Shown here: piece by piece, positions 9,876-18,553 of the stretch
Layout: each line of letters opens with the position of its first letter
Position numbering within the stretch: the first letter of the stretch is position 1
NCBI RefSeq assembly: GCF_001189845.1
Contig: NZ_LFLZ01000022.1
Location: forward strand, 1 to 64,000
Source: Bradyrhizobium tropiciagri
GTDB taxonomy: Bacteria; Pseudomonadota; Alphaproteobacteria; Rhizobiales; Xanthobacteraceae
Reading direction: 5' to 3'
Length of the DNA: 64,000 nucleotides
The notes under the pieces: generated by a model
Seen by the model: only the letters and a program-made list of their open reading frames with translations
Databases searched by the model: none
Told to the model about the DNA's origin: nothing
Translations under genes and position numbers: made by a program

Positions 9876-10488
9876 GAGCATGGGAGTGGTCGTGATGATG
9901 ATGGGCGTGCTCGCAATGCTCATCATGATGATGGTGATCATGGTCATGCCCGTGATCATGATCATGGCCTTCACCGTGGTGGTGACCATGATCGTACGCA
10001 TGGCTATGGGCATGATCGTGCCCGGTGTGACCATGCGCGTGCGCGTCAGCATGCGCGTGCTCGGCATAGGCGCCGCCCTCGGGATCGAACGGCGCCTCGA
10101 TCTCGATGACGCGGGCGCCAAGCCCCTTCACCATCGCCTCGATCACGTGATCCCTGCGGATGCGCAGGCCCTTCGGCATGATCTGCGTCGGCAGATGGCG
10201 GTTGCCGAGATGCCAGGCGACCCGGATCAAATGATGCGGATCGCTGCCGCGGATTTCCGCAAGCGACTCTGGAGCTGCGACCACCTCGACGAGGCGGCCG
10301 TCCTCCAGCACCAGCGCATCGCCGCCGCGCAGCGCGACGGCGTTTTCGAGGTCGAGCAGGAATTCGAGCCCGCGCGTCCCTGATATCACCATCCGCCGCC
10401 GGTGCCGGTCGTCGAAATCGAGCACGACGGTGTCGGCTGCCGCTTCCTTCCAGCGATGCTGTCCCAGGACTTTGGTTGCGCGGATCAT
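9862..10488 (-). CDS. ureE: Urease accessory nickel chaperone UreE with long His-rich tail
   Basis: About 208 residues. The N-terminal peptide-binding-like domain and the nickel-binding domain (HLGNRHLPTQI, with the conserved metal-site His) are followed by a very long His/Asp/Ala-rich tail covering about the last 65 residues, much longer than in UreE proteins without a tail. Such tails bind several nickel ions and serve as storage. It hands nickel to UreG. Its stop overlaps the start of ureF; upstream are two ABM-domain genes in the same direction, 7 bases away. Confidence 0.95.
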   Translation of the reverse strand: MIRATKVLGQHRWKEAAADTVVLDFDDRHRRRMVISGTRGLEFLLDLENAVALRGGDALVLEDGRLVEVVAAPESLAEIRGSDPHHLIRVAWHLGNRHLPTQIMPKGLRIRRDHVIEAMVKGLGARVIEIEAPFDPEGGAYAEHAHADAHAHGHTGHDHAHSHAYDHGHHHGEGHDHDHGHDHDHHHHDEHCEHAHHHHDHSHAHDHK

Positions 10489-10495
10489 CGATGCC

Positions 10496-10795
10496 TCAGA
10501 GCTTCTGAACCTTGGCGTCGCTGATGATCTCGATCACCGTCGGCCCGGTCTTCATGTCGGCGGAATATTCGCGCCACACCTTCATGTGCGGCGCCTTGCT
10601 GTGCGCGGTCAGGTCGTCGCGGGTTTCCCAGCGCTCGACCACCACATAGAGATTGGGATCGTTGACGCTGACATGGCCCTCATAGGAGAGGCAGCCCTTC
10701 TCCTTATGGGTCTCGGCGATGCACGCCTTGTGCCCCCTAATGAAGTCGTCCTTGTTTTCCGGCTTCATCGGCGTGGTGGCGATCACATAGATCAT
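10496..10795 (-). CDS. ABM-fold (putative quinol) monooxygenase, copy 1
   Basis: 99 residues forming one antibiotic-biosynthesis-monooxygenase domain (dimeric ferredoxin-like fold): MIYVIATTPMKPEN at the first strand, then a helix with a Cys, and VVVERWETRDDLTAHSKAPHMKVW, the usual W-x-x-x-x-x-x-x-H stretch. Close paralogue of the next gene upstream. Members such as YgiN act on quinols without metal or cofactor, but no substrate can be read from sequence. It lies between ureC and ureE, 7 bases before ureE, so it is probably co-transcribed. Confidence 0.85.
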   Translation of the reverse strand: MIYVIATTPMKPENKDDFIRGHKACIAETHKEKGCLSYEGHVSVNDPNLYVVVERWETRDDLTAHSKAPHMKVWREYSADMKTGPTVIEIISDAKVQKL

Positions 10796-10820
10796 GCTGT
10801 TGCTCCCATTCTTGTTTTTG

Positions 10821-11120
10821 TTAGCGGACGTCGACCTTCTCGGGCGTGATCACCTCGATCTTCGGCGGCGCGGCCATGCACTTCACCGCGACCCGGCCGA
10901 ACGTCTTCATGTGCTCGGCAGTGCGATGCGGCACCAGCGCGTCGGCGTTTTCCCACTGCTCGACGAACACCATCTTGCTGTGGTCGGTGACGCTCTCATG
11001 CAGATCGTAGGCGATGTTGCCGGGCTCCTTGCGGGTTTCCTTGATGCAGGCCGTCGCCGCAGCGATGAATTCGGCGCGGGTCTCGGGCTTGATGGTCAGC
11101 GTAGCAACGACGTAAATCAC
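10821..11120 (-). CDS. ABM-fold (putative quinol) monooxygenase, copy 2
   Basis: 99 residues with the same ABM domain as its neighbour (MIYVVATLTIKPE..., FVEQWENADALVPHRTAEHMKTF). The GTG start at 11120 has a strong GGAGG site. Tandem duplication of one ancestor is likely. It follows ureC after a 112-base gap holding a palindromic repeat. Role in urea metabolism unknown. Confidence 0.85.
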   Translation of the reverse strand: MIYVVATLTIKPETRAEFIAAATACIKETRKEPGNIAYDLHESVTDHSKMVFVEQWENADALVPHRTAEHMKTFGRVAVKCMAAPPKIEVITPEKVDVR

Positions 11121-11167
11121 GGAAATTCCTCCCGGTTTTCTCTTTTGTCTCGAGCCCTGTTGTGGGC

Positions 11168-11213
11168 GCGTTTTCTTTCCGCAAGCCGGAAATCGGCTTC
11201 GTTCGAAAACGCT
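11168..11213. repeat. Short palindromic repeat, family G
   Basis: Arms GCGTTTTC / GAAAACGC at the ends with inner AAGCCGG-like pairs; a REP-type hairpin in the gap between ureC and the ABM genes. Confidence 0.7.
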
Positions 11214-11232
11214 CTGGCTACCGGGAGCGGTT

Positions 11233-12948
<1,716 letters not shown>

Positions 12949-12949
12949 G

Positions 12950-13504
12950 TCAGCCCCCAGTTTCAGCCAGCGCGGCCCTGGCGCGCGCAATGGTGTCATC
13001 GAAAATGCGGTCGAGCCGCGGATTGATGCCCCGGCAACCGGCAACGACCTTCTCGGCCCAGGCCGCATAATCAGCGAGATCGTCGCGCTCGTCCTTGCTT
13101 GGACGCGGCACGATCCGGGCGCCGATATTGCTGACCTTGTCGGCGATCTTGATCAGCTTCGCGCTTGCCGATTCATGCGGCGCGTCCTCGATCTGCTTTT
13201 GCCGGCGCGCAGCCTTCGGCAGGCTCATATCGTCGGTGCATTCGACCACGAGCGAAGCGACGCGGTCGCTGAATTTTTGCGCGAGCTCTTCGCGCGTGGT
13301 CTCGGTGTCCACGATGCTATCGTGCAGCCACCCGGCAGCCACCAGCTCCGCATCAGTACCGTCCGTCACCTGCGCAAGCAGGTTCGCAACCTCGGCGAGA
13401 TGGTTGATATAGGGCTCACTGCCCCGCCCCTTGCGCGCCATCCCGTTGTGACGGCGTGCGGCGAGATCGGCGGCTTCGGAGATGAGGCGGATTGCGGGAA
13501 GCAT
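12950..13504 (-). CDS. MESH1-like HD-domain hydrolase, catalytic Glu replaced by Val
   Basis: 184 residues, full-length match in pattern to MESH1/SpoT-type HD phosphohydrolases, which remove pyrophosphate from ppGpp and, in MESH1, phosphate from NADPH. Conserved features fall at human MESH1 numbering: H35 (PYINH), H61-D62 (WLHD), D66, TDD-SLPK, and D122 (KIADK). The motif HDxxEDT reads HDSIVDT: the catalytic Glu65 is Val65 (GTG instead of GAG). Metal ligands are kept, so the protein could bind nucleotide but hydrolyse poorly. It sits between DUF559 and ureC, ending one base before ureC. No synthetase domain. This assignment rests on remembered family motifs, not on a search. Confidence 0.85.
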   Translation of the reverse strand: MLPAIRLISEAADLAARRHNGMARKGRGSEPYINHLAEVANLLAQVTDGTDAELVAAGWLHDSIVDTETTREELAQKFSDRVASLVVECTDDMSLPKAARRQKQIEDAPHESASAKLIKIADKVSNIGARIVPRPSKDERDDLADYAAWAEKVVAGCRGINPRLDRIFDDTIARARAALAETGG

Positions 13505-13586
13505 CGGCTACGAAGCTCCCTCGCGCCCGAACTCGTGGCGATTGTTGGCAGATCGCAAGATGTCCACTGCTGGAGCCCGGGGCTCA

Positions 13587-13625
13587 CCCCTCTCCCCAAC
13601 CCTCCCCCGCAAGGGGGAGGGAGCC
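13587..13625 (+). repeat. Palindromic repeat, family R, copy 1
   Basis: Core CCCTCCCCCGCAAGGGGGAGGG, preceded by CCCTCTCCCC. Same family as the copies at 13729-13766 (opposite strand) and 14129-14170 (same strand). Confidence 0.85.
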
Positions 13626-13642
13626 TGAGAAGCGTGCTCACC

Positions 13643-14128
13643 TCACATCGCCGTGCAACTTCTCCATCTTGCATCACGGCTGCACCTCACCATCGACATC
13701 AGATGTAAGGGACGCATCGGCGGAAGGGTTCCCTCCCCCTTGCGGGGGAGGGTTAGGGAGAGGGGTGCCGCTTGCTCCGCGGCTTCCGCGATGCTCAGGG
13801 CCACTCCCTCAAGGTTTTTCATCACGTCGTCATTGGTGAAACGGAGAACGCGATAACCGCGCGACTTGAGCCACGCATCCCGCCGCTCATCATGACGGAT
13901 GCGCTCCTCAAAATCGTGGCTCTCGCCGTCAACCTCAACGACCAGCTTGCAGGCGTGCGCGACAAAATCGGCGATGAAGTTGCCAATCGGTGCCTGACGG
14001 CGGAAGTTGAGACCAGCGAGACGATCGGCCTTCAGATGACGCCACAGCAAAGTTTCCGCGCGCGTCATGGCGCGGCGGAGCTGCTTGGCGCGATCGCGCT
14101 GGATGTCGCTCACTTGAGTGTGCGGCAT
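13643..14128 (-). CDS. DUF559 (Vsr-like PD-(D/E)XK) endonuclease-domain protein
   Basis: 161 residues. The first ~120 form a DUF559 domain, related to very-short-patch repair nucleases: RAMTRAETLLWRHLKADRLAGLNFRRQAPIGNFIADFV then LVVEVDGESH, the acidic-Glu-x-Asp catalytic core, and YRVLRFTNDDVMKNLEGV. The last ~40 residues (PLSLTLPRKGEG...) are read through a palindromic repeat and have no fold signature. The gene starts exactly at the edge of another repeat copy. It interrupts the urease genes between ureB and the MESH1-like gene and is co-directional with them. Function of the family is not established. Confidence 0.85.
   Translation of the reverse strand: MPHTQVSDIQRDRAKQLRRAMTRAETLLWRHLKADRLAGLNFRRQAPIGNFIADFVAHACKLVVEVDGESHDFEERIRHDERRDAWLKSRGYRVLRFTNDDVMKNLEGVALSIAEAAEQAAPLSLTLPRKGEGTLPPMRPLHLMSMVRCSRDARWRSCTAM
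13729..13766 (-). repeat. Palindromic repeat, family R, copy 2 (inverted, inside DUF559 3' end)
   Basis: Reverse-complement copy of the 13587 repeat: CCCTCCCCCTTGCGGGGGAGGG then TTAGGGAGAGGGG. It encodes the C-terminal tail of the DUF559 protein. Confidence 0.85.
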
Positions 14129-14170
14129 ACCCCTCTCCCCACCCTCCCCCGCAAGGGGGGAGGGAGCCCG
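14129..14170 (+). repeat. Palindromic repeat, family R, copy 3 (abuts DUF559 start)
   Basis: CCCTCTCCCC followed by CCCTCCCCCGCAAGGGGGG. Ends one base from the DUF559 ATG at 14128 and is inverted relative to the copy at 13729-13766, so the gene body is bracketed by inverted repeats. Confidence 0.85.
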
Positions 14171-14229
14171 GCCACGGTGCTCACCTCACTGTCGATCATC
14201 GGCAGAGTGCTCATGGCGTCAGATCAAGA

Positions 14230-14535
14230 TCACAACTTCCCCTTCACCTCGGCGCGGAAGCCATAGATCACGCGCTTGCCGGCGAGGGCGACGAGCTGGA
14301 CATCCCGAGTCTGGCCGGGCTCGAAGCGGACGGCGGTGCCGGCGGCGATGTCGAGGCGCATGCCGCGGGCTTTCTTGCGGTCGAATTTCAGCGCCGGGTT
14401 GGTCTCGAAGAAATGATAGTGCGAGCCGACCTGGATCGGGCGATCGCCGGTGTTTGCGACCGACAGCGTCACGGTCTTGCGGCCGGCATTGAGCTCGATC
14501 TCGCCGTCCTTGATGAAGAGTTCGCCGGGGATCAT
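14230..14535 (-). CDS. ureB: Urease beta subunit
   Basis: 101 residues, standard length: MIPGELF start, NTGDRPIQVGSHYHFFETNPAL and the C-terminal RVIYGFRAEVKGKL. Structural subunit packing against UreC. ATG at 14535 with AGGAG upstream. Separated from ureA by a family D repeat and from ureC by the DUF559 and MESH1-like genes. Confidence 0.97.
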   Translation of the reverse strand: MIPGELFIKDGEIELNAGRKTVTLSVANTGDRPIQVGSHYHFFETNPALKFDRKKARGMRLDIAAGTAVRFEPGQTRDVQLVALAGKRVIYGFRAEVKGKL

Positions 14536-14546
14536 CCATCTCTCCT

Positions 14547-14636
14547 GTCATTCCGGGGCGATGCGCAGCATCGAACCCGGAATCTCGATCAACAACCTCT
14601 GGATTCCGGGTTCGGCCTTCGGCCGCCCCGGAATGA
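14547..14636. repeat. Palindromic repeat, family D (copy 1)
   Basis: Begins GTCATTCCGGGGCG and ends CGCCCCGGAATGAC-like; inner arms ACCCGGAAT / ATTCCGGGT. A second member is at 42697-42782. Fills the ureA-ureB gap. Confidence 0.85.
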
Positions 14637-14646
14637 CTGATGTGGC

Positions 14647-14949
14647 CTATCGGATCGGCTCGTGCACGGTGACGAGCTTGGTGCCGTCGGGGAATGTCGC
14701 CTCGACCTGGATGTCATGGATCATCTCGGGGATGCCATCCATCACCTGTGCGCGGGTCAGCACCTTGGCGCCGGCCTGCATCAGCTCGGCCACTGTGCGG
14801 CCATCGCGCGCGCCCTCGACGATGAAATCGGTGATCAGCGCCACGGCTTCCGGATGGTTCAGCTTGACGCCGCGCTCGAGCCGGCGACGCGCGACCATGG
14901 CCGCCATCGAAACCAGCAGCTTGTCCTTTTCGCGGGGAGACAAATTCAT
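14647..14949 (-). CDS. ureA: Urease gamma subunit
   Basis: 100 residues, standard length: MNLSPREKDKLLVSMAAMVARRRLERG, LNHPEAVALITDFIVEGARDG and GIPEMIHDIQVEATFPDGTKLVTVHEPI are the family landmarks. Structural subunit of the urease trimer. Follows ureD after an 81-base gap containing a REP hairpin. Confidence 0.97.
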   Translation of the reverse strand: MNLSPREKDKLLVSMAAMVARRRLERGVKLNHPEAVALITDFIVEGARDGRTVAELMQAGAKVLTRAQVMDGIPEMIHDIQVEATFPDGTKLVTVHEPIR

Positions 14950-14983
14950 GCGAGCACTCTGATCGTTCTGAAACGTTTAAGTT

Positions 14984-15031
14984 GGGCATGATCTTATCGG
15001 AAAACCGGCATCCACTTTTCCGGATCATGCC
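14984..15031. repeat. REP-type hairpin, family F
   Basis: GGGCATGATC ... GGATCATGCC outer arms with inner CGGAAAA / TTTTCCG pair; a form very common in rhizobial genomes. It ends on the ureD stop codon, between ureD and ureA. Confidence 0.8.
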
Positions 15032-15867
15032 TAGTTGAGCCACAGCCGCGGCAGCGGGCCGATGGAGGCGCGACCGAGCACCGCCATCATGTCGGCGCGC
15101 AGCCGGGCCGCATCTTGGGCACAGAAGCGCGCCATTGCAAAGCCATTCCAGGCCGAGATGCCGACTTCGCCGCCGAAGCCCTCCGACGCCTCGCGGATGC
15201 GCGCGATCAGCGCCTCGTCGCCCGGCACGATCAGCGCGGTGCCGATCGCGCAGCCGCCGCCGGCGATCGCGCGCCGTGCGAGCTTCGCGCCGATTTCACC
15301 GTCGAGGCGGATGGTCTCGGCGAACACCAGCCTGCCGCCACGCCGCATCCGCCAGCGGTCGAGGAACTCGCCATGGCGCATCGTCTCGCCCATCGCGGCG
15401 CGGCCGAACACCACGATCTCGCAGAGCAAAAGCGAGGCGCTATAGGCGAGGTCGATGTCAAAGCGGCGGTGAATCCGGGCACGGTTGAACAGGATGGTCT
15501 CCTGCGGCAGCCAAGAGAGATGCGCACCATCAGCGACCTTGAGCGCGATGTCGAGCCGGGCTGCCGCTCCCGGCGCGCGGTAAACCTTCTCCGCCGCCGC
15601 CGTGGTCAGCGTCAGGCGAGCGCCCTCGCCGGCCGCGATCGCTATCTCGAAGTGATCCCCACCGGCAATGCCGCCGGCGGTGTTGACGAACATGGCCGAC
15701 AGGCCGTCGTCCTCCGGCGACGGAAATCGGACGCGCAACGAGCCCGACTCATGCAGATCGCCGCGGCGGGTCGCGCCGTCCTTGCGATGCACGCCGAACC
15801 GCACTGCGCCCTGGGCGCGGTTGGCCGCAAACGTCGCCGCTGCCTCGCCTGCGATCCCGCTCCGCAT
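15031..15867 (-). CDS. ureD: Urease accessory protein UreD (UreH)
   Basis: 278 residues, UreD family: GAVRFGVHRKDGATRRGDLHESGSLRVRFP, NTAGGIAGGD, the EKVYRA turn and LPQETILFNRARI. UreD binds apo-urease directly and forms the nickel channel with UreF and UreG. First gene of the ure part, 50 bases after urtE, in the usual place just before the structural subunits. Confidence 0.96.
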   Translation of the reverse strand: MRSGIAGEAAATFAANRAQGAVRFGVHRKDGATRRGDLHESGSLRVRFPSPEDDGLSAMFVNTAGGIAGGDHFEIAIAAGEGARLTLTTAAAEKVYRAPGAAARLDIALKVADGAHLSWLPQETILFNRARIHRRFDIDLAYSASLLLCEIVVFGRAAMGETMRHGEFLDRWRMRRGGRLVFAETIRLDGEIGAKLARRAIAGGGCAIGTALIVPGDEALIARIREASEGFGGEVGISAWNGFAMARFCAQDAARLRADMMAVLGRASIGPLPRLWLN

Positions 15868-15918
15868 TCCCCCGACGCTCCCTCGCGCACGCCAAGATAA
15901 GGCGGCGTCACATCCTGT

Positions 15919-16614
15919 TCACAGCGCCATCTGGCGGCTGATCTCGGCGGGATCGAGGCTTGCGCGGTCGCAGGCATATTTCACCGCACCTCGATCCATC
16001 ACGGCAAAACTGTCGCCGAGTTCGCAGGCAAAGTCGAGATATTGTTCGACCAGCACGATCGCGATGTTGCCGAGGTTGCGCAGATAGGAGATGGCGCGGC
16101 CGATATCCTTGATGATCGAGGGCTGAATGCCCTCGGTCGGCTCGTCAAGCAGCAGGAGCTTTGGCCGCATCACCAGCGCGCGGCCGATCGCGAGCTGCTG
16201 CTGCTGGCCGCCGGACAGGTCGCCGCCGCGGCGGCCGAGCATCGTCTCCAGCACCGGAAACAGCGAGAACACGTCGTTGGGGATGTTGCGATCTTCCCGC
16301 TTCAAGGGGCCGAAACCGGTCTTCAAATTCTCTTCCACCGTCAGCAGCGGGAAGATCTCGCGGCCCTGCGGCACGAAGCCGATGCCGCGCCGCGCCCGCT
16401 CATAGGGCTTCAGCGCAGTGATGTCCTTGCCGTCGAAATTGATCGCGCCGGAGGCGATCGGATACTGGCCGACCATGGCGCGCAGCAGCGAGGTCTTGCC
16501 GACGCCATTGCGACCGAGCACGCAGGTGACCTTGCCGGGCTCGGCGGTCAGCGAGACGCCGCGCAGCGCCTGCGCCGCGCCGTAGTAGAGATTGATATTG
16601 TCGATCTTCAGCAT
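15919..16614 (-). CDS. urtE: Urea ABC transporter ATP-binding subunit UrtE
   Basis: 231 residues, branched-chain-type ABC ATPase. Walker A LGRNGVGKTSLL, Q-loop FVPQGREIFPLLTVEENL, signature LSGGQQQQLAIGRAL, Walker B LLLLDEPTEGIQPSI. The NLYYGAAQALRGVSL start is typical of UrtE. Pairs with UrtD to power urea import. ATG at 16614, 3 bases after the urtD stop. Confidence 0.96.
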   Translation of the reverse strand: MLKIDNINLYYGAAQALRGVSLTAEPGKVTCVLGRNGVGKTSLLRAMVGQYPIASGAINFDGKDITALKPYERARRGIGFVPQGREIFPLLTVEENLKTGFGPLKREDRNIPNDVFSLFPVLETMLGRRGGDLSGGQQQQLAIGRALVMRPKLLLLDEPTEGIQPSIIKDIGRAISYLRNLGNIAIVLVEQYLDFACELGDSFAVMDRGAVKYACDRASLDPAEISRQMAL

Positions 16615-16617
16615 CGC

Positions 16618-17379
16618 CTAGCGCCCCAGATACACTTCGACCACCCGCTCGTTCGACGACACCTGGTCGATCGAACCTTCGGCGAGCACCGTGCCCTCGT
16701 GCAGGCAGGTCACCTTGACGCCGAGCTCGCGCACGAAGGTCATGTCGTGCTCGACCACCATGATGGTGTGGTTCTTGTTGATCTCCTTCAGCAGCTCCGC
16801 GGTCAGATGCGTCTCGACATCGGTCATGCCGGCAACGGGCTCATCGACCAGCAGCACCTTCGGATCCTGCGCCAGCAGCATGCCGATCTCGAGCCATTGC
16901 TTCTGGCCGTGCGACAGGCTGCCGGCAAGCCGGTTGCGCGCATCGGTCAGGCGGATGGTCTCGAGCACCTTGTCGATGCGTTCGGACTCGGCCTTGCTGC
17001 CGCGCCAGAACAGCGTGCCGCGCACGGAATGATCGACATTGAGTGCGAGCAGCAGGTTGTCCTGCACGGTCTGGCTCTCGAACACCGTCGGCTTCTGGAA
17101 CTTGCGGCCGATGCCGAGCTCGGCGATCCGGGTCTCGTCGAGCCGGGTCAGGTCGACGGTGCCGTCGAACAGCACGGTGCCCTCGTCCGGCTTGGTCTTG
17201 CCGGTGATGATGTCCATCATCGTGGTCTTGCCGGCGCCGTTCGGGCCGATGATGGCGCGCATCTCGCCGGGCGCCAGCGTCAGCGACAGATTGTTGATGG
17301 CGTGGAAGCCGTCGAACGAAACGTGCACGCCGTCGAGATAGAGCATGGCCGAAGTGGCGCGGGTATCCATGACGTTCAT
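16618..17379 (-). CDS. urtD: Urea ABC transporter ATP-binding subunit UrtD
   Basis: 253 residues. Walker A GPNGAGKTTMMD, signature LSHGQKQWLEIGMLL (the SHGxKQWLEI form is characteristic of UrtD), Walker B VLLVDEPVAGMTD. The ATG at 17379 starts just after the urtC stop; longer frames run into urtC. Acts at the cytoplasmic face with UrtE. Confidence 0.96.
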   Translation of the reverse strand: MNVMDTRATSAMLYLDGVHVSFDGFHAINNLSLTLAPGEMRAIIGPNGAGKTTMMDIITGKTKPDEGTVLFDGTVDLTRLDETRIAELGIGRKFQKPTVFESQTVQDNLLLALNVDHSVRGTLFWRGSKAESERIDKVLETIRLTDARNRLAGSLSHGQKQWLEIGMLLAQDPKVLLVDEPVAGMTDVETHLTAELLKEINKNHTIMVVEHDMTFVRELGVKVTCLHEGTVLAEGSIDQVSSNERVVEVYLGR

Positions 17380-17383
17380 CTGC

Positions 17384-18553
17384 CTACTCCGCCGGGTTCG
17401 GTGCGCCGACGCCGTCTTCGCGCGCGGCGCTGTCAGCGTCGGGAGAGCCGTTCCTTGACTTTGTCGTCTCCCACCAGCTGTTGAAGGTGCCGACGATGCC
17501 CTTCGGCAGCAGCAGCGTGACCAGGATGAACAGCGCGCCCAGCATGAACAGCCAGTATGGCGCGAGTGGCCCCGAGGTGAAGAACGTCTTGGCGTAGTTG
17601 ACGACCACGGCGCCGAGCGCGGCCCCGACCAGTGTGCCGCGGCCACCGACCGCGACCCAAATGACTGCCTCGATCGAATTGCCCGGCGCGAACTCGCTTG
17701 GATTGATGATACCGACCTGCGGCACATAGAGCGCGCCGGCGACGCCGGCCATGCAGGCCGACAGCGTGAACACGAACAGCTTGTAGGATTCGACACGATA
17801 GCCGAGGAAGCGGGTGCGGCTTTCCGCGTCGCGCACCGCGATCAGCACCTTGCCGAGCTTCGAGGTCACGATCGCCCGGCAGATCAGGAAAGCGATGATC
17901 AGTGCCAGGCAGCTCAGCAGGAACAGCGCGGCACGCGTTCCTTCGGCCTGCACGTTGAAGCCGAGGATGTCCTTGAAGTCGGTCAGGCCGTTATTGCCGC
18001 CGAAGCCGAAATCATTGCGGAAGAACGCCAGCAGCAGCGCATAGGTCATCGCCTGCGTGATGATCGACAGATAGACGCCGGTGACCCGCGAGCGGAAGGC
18101 GAGCCAGCCGAAGCAGAAGGCGAGCAGGCCCGGCACCAGCAGCACCATCAGCGCCGCGAAGGCAAATTTGTCGAAGCCGTACCAGTACCAGGGCAGCTTG
18201 TCCCAGTTCAGGAACACCATGAAGTCGGGCAGGACCGGATTGCCGTAGACGCCGCGGCTGCCGATCTGCCGCATCAGGTACATGCCCATCGCGTAGCCGC
18301 CGAGCGCGAAGAATGCTCCATGGCCAAGCGAAAGAATCCCGCAATAGCCCCAGATCAGGTCGATCGAGAGCGCGAGGATGGCGTAGCAGACATATTTGCC
18401 CCACAGCGCCACCAGATAGGTCGGCACCTGGAACATCGAGCCTTGCGGCAGCAGCAAGTTCGACAGCGGGATCAGCACGCCGACCGCGGCGACGATCAGC
18501 ACGAACGCGGTCGCGGCGCGGTCCAGCGAACGGGTCAGGATGTGCGGCGTCAT
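17384..18553 (-). CDS. urtC: Urea ABC transporter permease UrtC
   Basis: 389 residues, LivM-like permease with about ten membrane segments; landmarks DLIWGYCGILSLGHGAFFALGGYAMGMYLM, FRNDFGFGGNNGLTDFKDILG (the NNGLTDF stretch typical of UrtC) and VGGRGTLVGAALGAVVVNYAKTFFT. Start overlaps the urtB stop by ATGA. Confidence 0.96.
   Translation of the reverse strand: MTPHILTRSLDRAATAFVLIVAAVGVLIPLSNLLLPQGSMFQVPTYLVALWGKYVCYAILALSIDLIWGYCGILSLGHGAFFALGGYAMGMYLMRQIGSRGVYGNPVLPDFMVFLNWDKLPWYWYGFDKFAFAALMVLLVPGLLAFCFGWLAFRSRVTGVYLSIITQAMTYALLLAFFRNDFGFGGNNGLTDFKDILGFNVQAEGTRAALFLLSCLALIIAFLICRAIVTSKLGKVLIAVRDAESRTRFLGYRVESYKLFVFTLSACMAGVAGALYVPQVGIINPSEFAPGNSIEAVIWVAVGGRGTLVGAALGAVVVNYAKTFFTSGPLAPYWLFMLGALFILVTLLLPKGIVGTFNSWWETTKSRNGSPDADSAAREDGVGAPNPAE

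Noticed and set aside
9868..10383. Met/Val-rich plus-strand frame resembling a membrane protein
   Set aside because: It is the complement of the His-rich UreE tail (CAT/CAC codons read as ATG/GTG).
13587..14170. CRISPR array
   Set aside because: The repeats are palindromic, unevenly spaced and in both orientations, with a gene between them.
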